From NCBI GenBank assembly GCA_963664065.1, contig OY760942.1, positions 2,356,001-2,420,000 of the forward strand: a stretch of 64,000 nucleotides of DNA, given 5' to 3'. The translations under genes and the position numbers were made by a program. Under the pieces are notes generated by a model. It did no database searches. It was not told where the DNA came from and worked only from the letters and a program-made list of their open reading frames with translations. Shown here in pieces: positions 41,724 to 49,401 of the stretch. Origin of the DNA: JABDJL01 sp963664065. GTDB lineage: Bacteria > Pseudomonadota > Gammaproteobacteria > Xanthomonadales > SZUA-36. Every line of letters begins with the position of its first letter. Within the stretch, counting starts at the first letter, position 1.

Positions 41724-42236
41724 CTACCCATCACCCGCAATCCGCCTAATAGCTTCATCACACCCAAATTCTTCCAAGTAGGTCTCTGCTTGGCAGGCTC
41801 GTTTATACACTGTGTCAAGGAGGTCGCCTCCCTTTAGGTCTCCTCCGAGGAGCCCCATTTCCTTAAGCTCCCGGAAAACAATATTAAACTTCTCTCTTTT
41901 GGCGGTGGTGCCTTCCCCTGGGCTCCTAAGAAACTTTTTAACATAATCAAGTCTGCGCAGTGCCTCGTCCCGCCGTCGCAGTTCGTCTGCCTGTCGCTGC
42001 CGCAGTGCTTCTTGTTGCTGCGCGGTCTGTTCTCTCCGCCATTTTTTGTAATCGGCCATCCACCGGTCGAAAAACATTGACAGAGCAGCCAGCCCGGACC
42101 CAAACCCAAGAATGGTAAGAAACGGCGCCACCGCCGGCCAGAACTGCGTCATCATGTCACGAGTCCCGAGAAAGCCAACAAGTGCTTCCTCCACAAAAAC
42201 AAGCAAGCACCATCGGAGCCACCGCGGAAAATCCAT
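41724..42236 (-). CDS. 170-residue membrane/coiled-coil passenger protein of the IS1595 element
   Basis: Lies inside the element, convergent with the transposase and ending 18 bases from it. The N-terminus has two hydrophobic segments (WLRWCLLVFVEEALVGFLG, and PAVAPFLTILGFGSGLAALS), followed by a highly charged Gln/Arg-rich coiled coil (about 75-110, REQTAQQQEALRQRQADELR) and a soluble C-terminal part (LKEMGLLGGDLKGGDLL). IS1595-family elements are known to carry passenger genes; this one matches no family I recognise. Function unknown; a host-interaction or immunity role would be conjecture. Confidence 0.72.
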   Translation of the reverse strand: MDFPRWLRWCLLVFVEEALVGFLGTRDMMTQFWPAVAPFLTILGFGSGLAALSMFFDRWMADYKKWRREQTAQQQEALRQRQADELRRRDEALRRLDYVKKFLRSPGEGTTAKREKFNIVFRELKEMGLLGGDLKGGDLLDTVYKRACQAETYLEEFGCDEAIRRIAGDG

Positions 42237-42283
42237 CCGGGCACACTAGCCCCCTCAGTATATTTCGTCAAGGGCATAATTAC

Positions 42284-42601
42284 CTAAATATATCCCAGTT
42301 TGCACAGGATGTGCAGGCTCTGATCCACGTGAATGTTAATCCAGCGTTCGCACTTGCAATAATCAATCACGGAGTGCAAAGCCGTTTCGATCAATCCAAG
42401 CATGAGGCTGCCTGTGATGAGGTAAACCATGCCGCCATGAACCAGAGAATGGGCCAGTAACCAGTAATACCACGGTGGGAAACGGGAGCTTGCGGTTTTG
42501 AATATTTCCGCGTGCCGGCTCTTGGACTTGGCCATGATCGAACTCTGGAGCACGTAGTCTCCCACCACGTGCCCAACAAGCAATTGGAAAAACAAATCCA
42601 C
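42284..42601 (-). CDS. DUF3307-family membrane protein, last residues altered by IS1595
   Basis: A 105-residue small inner-membrane protein with three hydrophobic segments and the DUF3307 pattern: LLVGHVVGDYVLQSSIMAKS (HxxxD), LLAHSLVHGG and LHSVIDYCK plus HVDQSLHILCKL. GTG start with GAAGG nine bases upstream. The reading frame now ends with a TAG whose G is the first base of the IS1595 repeat, giving KLGYI. Rejoining the target duplication gives KLGYIYFI and a natural stop, so the insertion trimmed only three residues and the gene is probably still functional. Confidence 0.85.
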   Translation of the reverse strand: MDLFFQLLVGHVVGDYVLQSSIMAKSKSRHAEIFKTASSRFPPWYYWLLAHSLVHGGMVYLITGSLMLGLIETALHSVIDYCKCERWINIHVDQSLHILCKLGYI

Positions 42602-42768
42602 TAAACGCTTACCTTCTACCGGAAAGAAACCTCATCATATATAGAATGACCACTGTTTCCCAGCAGCTTGATTTGTGGGCAAACGCTGGCAATTGACTGA
42701 TTCCGTGTTGGCCAGCGCAACACTGGTCGGTGACCTGTTGGGCTAATCTGCAACCGAATTAGAATTAA

Positions 42769-42796
42769 AAAAAGGGAGGCCGAAGCCTCTCTTTTT
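42769..42796. terminator. Intrinsic terminator hairpin
   Basis: AAAAAGGGAGGC (42769-42780), loop CGAA, GCCTCTCTTTTT (42785-42796): a 12-bp stem with one G-U pair and A/T tracts on both sides, able to work in either direction. No gene is clearly assigned to it. Confidence 0.75.
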
Positions 42797-43165
42797 ATCA
42801 TAATAATCGACTAACCAATAACCACTGGTCGCCACACCGTGCCTATATATAGACCTTCCTGAATGGGATTTGAGGCCACCTGAAATTATAGGCATTAACA
42901 GGCAGATATACTTTCTTGAATAAGGACCATGCCCGAGAAAGTACGAAATAGCCTGAATACGGAAAAATGACCCACATAAACACATTCAAGGCACGTAGCG
43001 TGCGTATTTACTAAGGATCAATGACTTTCGTGAGTTTTTTTACCCTTGCAAGTTGTTGATTTATAGGGGTGTTTTTTTGGTCTGTTTTGCGTCTGATCAA
43101 AAGATAAATATCTGTGTTTAAGTTCCTGAGACTTACCCAAAAGTTACCTAAATGCTATTTATCAA

Positions 43166-43191
43166 TAAAAAAGGCCACCCAAAGGTAACCT
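43166..43191 (-). terminator. Terminator of the tRNA-Ala/tRNA-Glu operon
   Basis: On the minus strand AGGTTACC (43191-43184) pairs with GGTGGCCT (43179-43172) with two G-U pairs and a four-base loop, followed by a run of T. It lies 40 bases past the tRNA-Glu 3' end. Confidence 0.75.
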
Positions 43192-43231
43192 GATTTACGC
43201 AATTTCTTATTTTATTTCAATGCTTTGAAGG

Positions 43232-43307
43232 TGGCGTCCCCTACCGGGTTCGAACCGGTGTTGCCGCCGTGAAAGGGCGGTGTCCTAGGCCTCTAGACGA
43301 AGGGGAC
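43232..43307 (-). tRNA. tRNA-Glu (anticodon TTC)
   Basis: A 76-base cloverleaf on the minus strand. Acceptor GTCCCCT pairs with AGGGGAC; the anticodon arm is CCGCC-CTTTCAC-GGCGG with TTC; the T-arm contains GGTTCGAACC; CCA is encoded (43234-43232). It is separated by two bases from tRNA-Ala. Confidence 0.97.
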
Positions 43308-43309
43308 GT

Positions 43310-43385
43310 TGGTGGAGCTAGGCGGGATCGAACCGCCGACCTCTACACTGCCAGTGTAGCGCTCTCCCAGCTGAGCTATAGCCCC
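43310..43385 (-). tRNA. tRNA-Ala (anticodon GGC)
   Basis: A 76-base cloverleaf on the minus strand. Acceptor GGGGCTA pairs with TAGCTCC; the D-arm starts GCTCAGCTGGGAGAGC; the anticodon arm is CTACA-CTGGCAG-TGTAG with GGC; the T-arm is GGCGGTTCGATCCCGCC; CCA is encoded. First gene of the two-tRNA operon. Confidence 0.97.
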
Positions 43386-43398
43386 CGGAAGGCGCGCC

Positions 43399-43427
43399 AT
43401 AGTACTCAGTTCAAGGTGCCCTGTCAA
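43399..43427 (-). promoter_or_regulatory. Sigma-70 promoter of the tRNA operon with GC-rich discriminator
   Basis: On the minus strand TTGACA (43427-43422) and TACTAT (43404-43399) are separated by 17 bases. The discriminator GGCGCGCC follows at 43398-43391. A consensus -35, optimal spacing and GC-rich discriminator are characteristic of stable-RNA promoters under stringent (ppGpp/DksA) control. The tRNA begins 14 bases after the -10. Confidence 0.85.
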
Positions 43428-43435
43428 TCCGGTTT

Positions 43436-43945
43436 TCAAGCAACCGGGACGGCTATTTTAACTGGCTGTTTACTGTGAATACAATCACTTGCCGGCCGCA
43501 TGGTCGCAACGCTGTGCCCTTGTTGTAAAAGATATCCAAGCCACTTGTCCAGCACCAGGTTCTGGCGCCAGATTCTTTGGAACAGCTGGCGGTGTGGATA
43601 CCAGGGACTGGCCGTCCTCCTGCAGCCCTGGTCCGGGTCAAAAGAAGTTAACTCGGCCATACGCGCGTCCTTGTACAACCTGATATGCGCATCCGGGGCC
43701 AGCTCCGGCTCTTCGCCATTGTCAAATGAATAGGTTAAACGCAGATATTGTGTATATGGATGCCGTTCCAGAATATCCATGCGCAGTAGCGGTGAACCAC
43801 TCACTCTTGATTGGAACGAATCAAAGTGAATGACCTGTTCCGGTATCAGCAATTGTAATTGGCGAAAGATCTCCTCCTGCACATCGTGCAGCCGCCCCAG
43901 GCGCGGTTTGAGGAAAAGTCCGTTGTGTTGCTTGAAGGAAACCAT
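43436..43945 (-). CDS. DUF1249 protein (YqiB-like)
   Basis: A 169-residue soluble protein. LHDVQEEIFRQLQLLIP, LLRMDILERHPYTQYLRLTY and APDAHIRLYKDARMAELTSF match the DUF1249 family typified by E. coli YqiB, of unknown function. The start is taken as the ATG at 43945; a GTG five codons upstream is possible. It ends just upstream of the tRNA promoter. The usual family neighbours (nudF, cpdA, parE) are not here. Confidence 0.82.
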   Translation of the reverse strand: MVSFKQHNGLFLKPRLGRLHDVQEEIFRQLQLLIPEQVIHFDSFQSRVSGSPLLRMDILERHPYTQYLRLTYSFDNGEEPELAPDAHIRLYKDARMAELTSFDPDQGCRRTASPWYPHRQLFQRIWRQNLVLDKWLGYLLQQGHSVATMRPASDCIHSKQPVKIAVPVA

Positions 43946-44023
43946 GAAAAAAGCATACACATCTCAGGCAACTGGCATCAAGTGGGCTCTTTCCTGAATG
44001 ATTTTCCGGATACCCCTCCTTTT

Positions 44024-44839
44024 TTAGAACATTTCTCTTTGCAAGCCTAGCTGTACCAACACCCTGCTTGAAATTTCCTCGATTGAACTGTGCGTGGTTT
44101 GGAATACCGGTATACCTTCCATTCTGAACAGGCTTTCTGCGGCATCAACTTCACGCCGGCATTGCCGGATGGAGGCATACCGGCTTCCCGGTTTCCGGGT
44201 TTCCCGGATTTGAACCAGGCGTTCAGGTTCAATCATCAATCCAATAATTTTACGCTTGTGACGTCGCAGGAATGGGGGCAAACGCATTTCATCGAGATCC
44301 TCAGGCGTCAGAGGATAATTTGCGGCTTTGACGCCAAAATGTAACGCCATGTAGAGGCAGGTGGGCGTCTTGCCTGATCGCGATACTCCAACAAGGATCA
44401 GGTCTGAATCGGCGAAGTCAATGCTGATACCATCATCGTGCGTCATTGCGTAGTTGGTCGCAGCCATGCGGTCTTCGTATTTCTCAAAATCATTGACGCC
44501 ATGGGCCCGCCCGACGATTGGCAGGTGATTCACACCAAGCGCTTTTTCCAGTGGCTTGAGAAAGGCAGCGAACAAATCCAGTATGACTCCATCGCTGGTT
44601 CGCAACACTGCACACAGGTCCTCATTAACGATGGTATTGAAGACAATTGCCGGGGCGCCATCCTTAAGTGTCGCCTCATTAATCTTAGCCACTGTTTCTG
44701 CAGCGCTGGGCATATCATCAATGAAAGGCAGTCTTTCCTGGGCGAAATCAACATCAGGGAATTGCGTCAGCAAACTGTGGCCGAGCGTCTCGGTGGTGAT
44801 CGCTGTTCCGTCTGAAACAAAAAACACGGTGCGTTTCAT
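44024..44839 (-). CDS. ppsR: PEP synthetase regulatory protein (kinase/pyrophosphorylase)
   Basis: A DUF299 bifunctional enzyme that inactivates PEP synthase by ADP-dependent threonine phosphorylation and reactivates it by phosphate-dependent dephosphorylation. The 271-residue protein has the N-terminal FVSDGTAITTETLGHSLL, HGVNDFEKYEDRMAATNYAM and the P-loop LVGVSRSGKTPTCLYMAL (about 150-168), then YPLTPEDLDEMRLPP and GSRYASIRQCRREVD. It is divergent from ppsA, its target, across 58 bases, a common arrangement in Gammaproteobacteria. Confidence 0.96.
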   Translation of the reverse strand: MKRTVFFVSDGTAITTETLGHSLLTQFPDVDFAQERLPFIDDMPSAAETVAKINEATLKDGAPAIVFNTIVNEDLCAVLRTSDGVILDLFAAFLKPLEKALGVNHLPIVGRAHGVNDFEKYEDRMAATNYAMTHDDGISIDFADSDLILVGVSRSGKTPTCLYMALHFGVKAANYPLTPEDLDEMRLPPFLRRHKRKIIGLMIEPERLVQIRETRKPGSRYASIRQCRREVDAAESLFRMEGIPVFQTTHSSIEEISSRVLVQLGLQREMF

Positions 44840-44848
44840 TGAATACCC

Positions 44849-44876
44849 TTGTTAGAATTCCGGTTCCGTCTATCTA
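44849..44876 (+). promoter_or_regulatory. Possible sigma-70 promoter of ppsA
   Basis: TTGTTA (44849-44854), 16-base spacer, TATCTA (44871-44876). It would start transcription just ahead of the AAAGGA ribosome site at 44885-44890 and supports the TTG at 44898 as the ppsA start. Confidence 0.35.
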
Positions 44877-44897
44877 TTGTGCTCAAAAGGAACCACA

Positions 44898-47267
44898 TTG
44901 AACCAATATATCGCATGGTTGCATGAACTGGGAATGCTGGACATAGAACGCGTAGGAGGAAAAAATGCCTCGCTGGGAGAAATGATCAGTCATCTTACCG
45001 CTTTGGGTGTGGATGTCCCGGGTGGATTTGCAACAACCGCATTTGCTTTTCAGGAGTTCCTGTCGCAATCAGGGCTGAAAGAGAAAATCACTACCTGTCT
45101 TACCGCACTGGATGTCGATGACGTCAGTGCGCTTGCCAGGAGTGGTGGGCAAATACGCCGGTGGGTAATGGAAACGTCATTCCAAGCCGCTCTCACGCAG
45201 GCTGTTTCAGAGGCGTGGCAGGAACTGTCGGAGATGACAGATGGTGAACCGGCAGTTGCCGTGCGCTCTTCCGCGACCGCCGAAGACCTGCCTGATGCAT
45301 CGTTCGCCGGCCAACAGGAGACTTTCCTGAATGTACGCGGCCTGGACCAGGTCCTGGTATGCATCCACGAAGTATTTGCATCGCTCTACAACGACCGCGC
45401 AATTGCTTACCGCGTACACCAGGGTTTTGAGCATTCCGACGTTTCCCTTTCTGCCGGTGTGCAGATCATGGTCCGCTCAGATCTCGCCAGCAGTGGTGTC
45501 ATGTTCACACTGGATACCGAGTCGGGTTTTGATGAAGTGGTGTTCATAACCGCTTCTTGGGGACTGGGAGAAATGGTGGTACAGGGCGCTGTCAACCCTG
45601 ATGAGTTTTACGTTTACAAGCCGGCGCTCAGAGCTGGTAAGCAGTCTGTGTTGCGGCGTAACCGCGGCAGCAAAGACATAAAGATGATCTATGGTTCCAA
45701 AGGAGCCGGCGGCGTTGAGACAGTGGACGTGACTGAAAGTGACCGGATGCGTTTCTGCCTTGACGATACCGACCTCGAGGCGCTGGCCAGGCAAGCCCTG
45801 CTTATCGAAGAGCATTATGGGCGTCCGATGGATATTGAATGGGCGAAAGACGGGCAAAGCGGAAAACTGTATATCGTGCAGGCCCGGCCGGAGACCGTCA
45901 AAAGCAGGGCCGGAAAAAGCGTAGAGCGTTATCTGTTGAAAACGCGCGGCGAGGTCATCTGTGAGGGCAGAAGTATTGGCCACCGGATCGGGTCAGGTCC
46001 TGCAAAAGTTATCCGCTCGATTGCAGATATGGACCTGGTGGAGGCGGGCGATGTCCTGGTCACCGATATGACAGACCCCAACTGGGAGCCCATCATGAAG
46101 CGTACAGCAGCGATCGTTACCAACCGTGGTGGCCGGACCTGTCACGCGGCGATCATCGCCCGTGAACTTGGAATTCCGGCAGTGGTTGGATGCCAGGATG
46201 CCACCAGTTCCATTCCGGATGGCGGCGCCGTCACGGTCTCCTGCGCTGAAGGCGATACCGGCTTCGTATATGCCGGTGAACAGTCTTATACCGTTCAACT
46301 TGACGATGTCGAGGAAATGCCTGAGCTGGACCTGAAGATCATGATGAATGTGGCCAACCCTGATCGCGCTTTTGATTTCAGTGCAATCCCCAATGCCGGT
46401 GTCGGTCTGGCACGCCTGGAGTTCATCATCAATCGCATGATTGGCATCCATCCCAAGGCGCTGCTCGATTTCGATGGTCAGGATTCCGACACCAGGGCCG
46501 ATATCGAAAAACGCATGGCTGGCTACGCCGGACCGATAGACTTTTACATCGACCGCCTGGCCGAAGGTATCGCAACCATCGCTGCTGCATTTGCACCCAA
46601 GCCGGTTATTGTTCGCCTTTCAGACTTCAAGTCAAATGAATATGCCAACCTTGTCGGAGGCAGGCGATACGAGCCGCAAGAGGAAAATCCCATGCTCGGC
46701 TTCAGGGGAGCCTCCCGGTATGTGGCTGAAGAGTTTCGCGATTGTTTTGAGCTCGAATGCCTCGCGATGCGCAAGGTACGTGAACAAATGGGGCTGGTTA
46801 ACGTTTGGGCGATGGTTCCTTTTGTCCGGACCGTCGCAGAAGCCGAGGCCGTCATCAGGCTTATGGAAGATTTCGGCCTGCGGCGCGGCGAAAACTGTTT
46901 ACAAATTATCATGATGTGCGAGTTGCCTTCGAACGCGTTACTGGCAGATGAATTCCTGCAGTTATTCGATGGCTTTTCCATAGGCTCCAATGACCTGACC
47001 CAACTAACGCTTGGCCTGGACCGTGATTCGGCTGAAATTGCTGATCTTTTCGATGAACGAAATCCGGCAGTTCTGAAACTGTTATCCATGGCGATACAAG
47101 CTTGCCGGAAGCGGGGGAAGTATGTTGGCATCTGCGGCCAGGGGCCTTCGGATCATCCGGATCTTGCCGAATGGCTTTTGCAGGAAGGCATTGAGAGCAT
47201 TTCCCTTAATCCCGATACAGTAATCAAAACCTGGCTTCACCTGGCAGGCGGCTTAGTCCAACCCTGA
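44898..47267 (+). CDS. ppsA: Phosphoenolpyruvate synthase
   Basis: Converts pyruvate and ATP to PEP, AMP and phosphate for gluconeogenesis. From a TTG at 44898, with AAAGGA seven bases upstream, the protein has 789 residues, close to the 792 of E. coli PpsA. Domains: ATP-grasp N-terminal domain (VGGKNASLGEMI, AVRSSATAEDLPDASFAGQQ), phosphohistidine domain with the catalytic His in NRGGRTCHAAIIARELGIP, and the C-terminal TIM barrel (GANPAADR-like MNVANPDRAFDFSAIP, FSIGSNDLTQLTLGLDRD, GICGQGPSDHP). Regulated by PpsR encoded divergently. Confidence 0.96.
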   Translation: MNQYIAWLHELGMLDIERVGGKNASLGEMISHLTALGVDVPGGFATTAFAFQEFLSQSGLKEKITTCLTALDVDDVSALARSGGQIRRWVMETSFQAALTQAVSEAWQELSEMTDGEPAVAVRSSATAEDLPDASFAGQQETFLNVRGLDQVLVCIHEVFASLYNDRAIAYRVHQGFEHSDVSLSAGVQIMVRSDLASSGVMFTLDTESGFDEVVFITASWGLGEMVVQGAVNPDEFYVYKPALRAGKQSVLRRNRGSKDIKMIYGSKGAGGVETVDVTESDRMRFCLDDTDLEALARQALLIEEHYGRPMDIEWAKDGQSGKLYIVQARPETVKSRAGKSVERYLLKTRGEVICEGRSIGHRIGSGPAKVIRSIADMDLVEAGDVLVTDMTDPNWEPIMKRTAAIVTNRGGRTCHAAIIARELGIPAVVGCQDATSSIPDGGAVTVSCAEGDTGFVYAGEQSYTVQLDDVEEMPELDLKIMMNVANPDRAFDFSAIPNAGVGLARLEFIINRMIGIHPKALLDFDGQDSDTRADIEKRMAGYAGPIDFYIDRLAEGIATIAAAFAPKPVIVRLSDFKSNEYANLVGGRRYEPQEENPMLGFRGASRYVAEEFRDCFELECLAMRKVREQMGLVNVWAMVPFVRTVAEAEAVIRLMEDFGLRRGENCLQIIMMCELPSNALLADEFLQLFDGFSIGSNDLTQLTLGLDRDSAEIADLFDERNPAVLKLLSMAIQACRKRGKYVGICGQGPSDHPDLAEWLLQEGIESISLNPDTVIKTWLHLAGGLVQP

Positions 47268-47813
47268 GAACTCGCCCATGAATTGGCGGTAATGACGCAA
47301 CTCTGCCACCGACTCACGTATATCTGCCAATGCCTGGTGAAGGTTTTGTTTTTCCAGGCTTTCAACTGCTTGTGGCATCCAGCGCGTTGCCAGTTCTTTC
47401 AGGGTGCTGACATCCAGGTTTCGGTAATGAAACCACGCCTCGAGTTCAGGCATCAGGCGATGCATGAATCTACGGTCCTGGCAAATACTGTTACCACACA
47501 TCGGGGAGGACCCGGATTCAGTCCACCCGGCAAGAAAATCCAGAGTCCCCTGCTCTGCCTCTCGCATCGAAACCCCACCATCCAGCACCCGCTGCCATAG
47601 CCCGGTTTCGCGGTGGTGGCGTGTATTCCAAGAATCCATCGCCTCCAGGGTTTCCAGATCGTGGGTAATGGCATACACCGGACCTTCTGCCAGTTCGTTC
47701 AATTCGTTATCGGTAATGATGGTCGCGACTTCAAGAATGGAATCGTGAACCGTATCAAGCCCGGTCATTTCCAGGTCTATCCAGATCAGTCGTTGCATGT
47801 TCAGTTCATCCAT
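47253..47813 (-). CDS. orn: Oligoribonuclease
   Basis: A DEDDh 3'-5' exonuclease that degrades RNA dinucleotides and pGpG, essential in many Gammaproteobacteria. From the ATG at 47813 the protein has 186 residues (E. coli 181): LIWIDLEMTGLD (D, E), CGNSICQDRRFMHRLMP (D) and HQALADIRESVAELRHYR (H, D). A second ATG at 47798 (MQRLIWIDLEMTG) is a possible start. It overlaps the end of ppsA by 15 bases and is divergent from rsgA. Confidence 0.95.
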   Translation of the reverse strand: MDELNMQRLIWIDLEMTGLDTVHDSILEVATIITDNELNELAEGPVYAITHDLETLEAMDSWNTRHHRETGLWQRVLDGGVSMREAEQGTLDFLAGWTESGSSPMCGNSICQDRRFMHRLMPELEAWFHYRNLDVSTLKELATRWMPQAVESLEKQNLHQALADIRESVAELRHYRQFMGEFSGLD

Positions 47814-47958
47814 AGCGGGGGAATGATACCGGCCTGCCCTGCCCGTTACCATGCCCGCCGGAATGTATGAGCTAGCGTTACCTGACCTGAGAGCACAGGT
47901 ACAATATGGCCATGCAGTACAACAGCAGATCACAAACGATCCTCGACATGGCTTGCGT

Positions 47959-48864
47959 ATGAAGTCAGCGGCACGGGCTCTGGTGCTGGTTTCCTATGGC
48001 AGCCATGGAGTTGTTCGCCTTGAGGATGGCTCAAGATTACCGGTGAAATACCGGCGCCAGGTTGGCCGTCCATTTTGCGGTGATCTGGTGCTTATTGCCA
48101 TGACTGAGCAAGATTCTGGCGTCGTTGAAACCATTCTTCCACGCAAAAATCATTTCGTCAGGGCCGACCAGCAACAGCGTGAACACATTGTCGCTGCCAA
48201 CTTGGACCAGGTGGTGATCGTTATCGCCCGCCGCCCACTGCCATCGCGAGACCTGGTTGAACGCTACCTGTTAGCGGTACACAGCCTGGGCATAGAGCCG
48301 CTTATCGTGTTGAACAAGGTGGACCTTGAAATTTCAGATAAGCCATCAGCAGGTGCTGAGGTTCTGGCCCACATTAACGATTACCGGTCCCTGGGCTATT
48401 CCCTGTTGGAAACTTCCTGTAAGGCTGAACCAGGTATCGGTGCTCTCGAGCCATTGCTTAAAGACCGGATTTCGATCCTGGCAGGACAATCCGGTGTGGG
48501 CAAATCTTCCCTGGTACGGCAGCTATTACCAGACCTCGACATCCAGGTTGGTGAACTCTCCCGTGTCACCGGAAAAGGCACCCATACCACGACAACCACA
48601 AGCTTGCACCCGCTCCCCGGGGGCGGTTTCCTGATGGATTCTCCCGGTGTTTGGGAATATGGCCTTTGGAAACTGCATAACAGCGCCATCGCTGCAGGCT
48701 TTGTTGAATTCAGCCCTCATTCCGAGTCCTGCCGCTTCAACGATTGCGCGCATGCCAGCGAACCCGGTTGCGGCGTCAAGCTGGCCCTTGAGAACGGGGA
48801 TATTCTCGATTGGCGCTATCGCTCCTACCTGAGATTGCTCGAACAAAATAATCAGGCTTTCTAG
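47959..48864 (+). CDS. rsgA: Ribosome small-subunit GTPase RsgA
   Basis: A circularly permuted GTPase that checks and matures the 30S subunit. The 301-residue protein has an OB-fold N-terminus (about 1-60), then G4 NKVDLE, G1 GQSGVGKSSLVRQLLP, the G2 region TGKGTHTTTTT, and G3 DSPG, followed by the zinc-binding C-terminal domain (SCRFNDCAHASEPGCGVK). The ATG at 47959 gives a compact N-terminus; the frame is open upstream to 47851 with no better ribosome site. The orn/rsgA divergent pair is typical of Gammaproteobacteria. Confidence 0.94.
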   Translation: MKSAARALVLVSYGSHGVVRLEDGSRLPVKYRRQVGRPFCGDLVLIAMTEQDSGVVETILPRKNHFVRADQQQREHIVAANLDQVVIVIARRPLPSRDLVERYLLAVHSLGIEPLIVLNKVDLEISDKPSAGAEVLAHINDYRSLGYSLLETSCKAEPGIGALEPLLKDRISILAGQSGVGKSSLVRQLLPDLDIQVGELSRVTGKGTHTTTTTSLHPLPGGGFLMDSPGVWEYGLWKLHNSAIAAGFVEFSPHSESCRFNDCAHASEPGCGVKLALENGDILDWRYRSYLRLLEQNNQAF

Positions 48865-48866
48865 TA

Positions 48867-48923
48867 AGAAGCCATCTCAATAATAGCCATGTTTGACTTG
48901 CGGTCATTATTGAGATGGCTTCT
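48867..48923. repeat. REP-like inverted pair of an 18-bp repeat
   Basis: AGAAGCCATCTCAATAAT (48867-48884) and its exact complement ATTATTGAGATGGCTTCT (48906-48923) flank a 21-base loop, starting three bases after the rsgA stop. A third, single copy in the same sense as the second arm lies at 50643-50660. It could act as a transcription stop for rsgA. Confidence 0.85.
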
Positions 48924-48942
48924 AAATATGATATGCTTTCTG

Positions 48943-48970
48943 CCAGTCGATAAACGACTGGAGGTAAGTC
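48943..48970 (+). promoter_or_regulatory. Hairpin overlapping the ribosome-binding site of the next gene
   Basis: CCAGTCG (48943-48949), loop ATAAA, CGACTGG (48955-48961). The last two G of the 3' arm are the first two G of the GGAGG Shine-Dalgarno (48960-48964), seven bases before the ATG at 48971. A seven-pair stem could hide the ribosome site. Confidence 0.5.
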
Positions 48971-49258
48971 ATGACACGGATTGTTTTCATAGCCTTTTTA
49001 CTACTGATGTCAGGCGCGGTTTTCGCTGACGTCCTGATTATTGATGAAGTTCGCCAGGTAGCAAAGATGGCCCTGCCGGAAACCGGCCAGACCAAGTCCA
49101 GTATTGAATCAACATTCGGTACACCGGACCAGCGCCACCAGGCGGTGGGAATTCCGCCTATTAGCCGTTGGGATTACGATAACTACAGTGTTTACTTTGA
49201 ATACGATCTCGTGCTGTTTAGCGTGCTGCACCCGGGAAACGTTATAGAATCTTCCTGA
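48971..49258 (+). CDS. Small exported protein of unknown function
   Basis: A 95-residue protein with a signal peptide (MTRIVFIAFLLLMSGAVFA, then DVLI) and a mature domain of about 76 residues. IESTFGTPDQRHQAVGIPPI and SRWDYDNYSVYFEYDLVLFS resemble the BamE/SmpA-like small beta proteins common in Gammaproteobacteria, often next to housekeeping genes. Function is not known. GGAGG lies seven bases before the start and is partly inside a hairpin. A terminator follows 24 bases after the stop. Confidence 0.8.
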   Translation: MTRIVFIAFLLLMSGAVFADVLIIDEVRQVAKMALPETGQTKSSIESTFGTPDQRHQAVGIPPISRWDYDNYSVYFEYDLVLFSVLHPGNVIESS

Positions 49259-49282
49259 ACCGCATGTTAAGGATTTAGAATC

Positions 49283-49312
49283 CTGTCGTCATCAACAGGC
49301 GACAGTTTTTTT
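49283..49312 (+). terminator. Intrinsic terminator
   Basis: CTGTCG (49283-49288) and CGACAG (49300-49305) form a six-bp stem with an 11-base loop, followed by seven T. It closes the small exported-protein gene. Confidence 0.75.
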
Positions 49313-49401
49313 GTGCCCGAAAGCAGATCCTTTTTACTGCCCCTTTTGACCAATCTGCGTTATCCTTGCGCCCATTCTGGCGGATACAACAAAGAGTATT
49401 T

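Larger units (their letters stand above)
40600..42284 (+). mobile_element. Complete IS1595-family element, 1685 bp, with passenger genes
   Basis: Perfect 23-bp terminal inverted repeats lie at 40600-40622 and 42262-42284; both begin GGTAATTATGCCCTTGACGA reading inward. An exact 8-bp target duplication TAAATATA flanks them (40592-40599 and 42285-42292), the length known for this family. Inside are an intact transposase on the plus strand and two minus-strand reading frames (59 and 170 codons). Perfect ends and duplication imply a recent insertion. The target is the extreme 3' end of a DUF3307 gene. Confidence 0.95.
42602..43231. other. 630-base intergenic region without a convincing gene
   Basis: Short minus-strand frames here lack ribosome sites and family features and cross a terminator hairpin. 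Supported content: the hairpin at 42769-42796 and the tRNA-operon terminator at 43166-43191. The stretch 42980-43230 is AT-rich. Confidence 0.6.

Noticed and set aside
42616..42985. Minus-strand frames of 60-80 codons in the gap before the tRNAs
   Set aside because: No ribosome site or recognisable sequence, and they run through the terminator hairpin at 42769-42796.
43232..43385. tRNA pair as the attachment site of a genomic island reaching to the IS1595 element
   Set aside because: No partial copy of either tRNA 3' end and no integrase gene were found in the window.
43269..43478. A 69-codon plus-strand frame containing ARRDRTADLYTASVALSQLSYS-like sequence
   Set aside because: It is the antisense of the tRNA-Ala and tRNA-Glu genes, a well-known spurious frame; the tRNAs explain the sequence completely.
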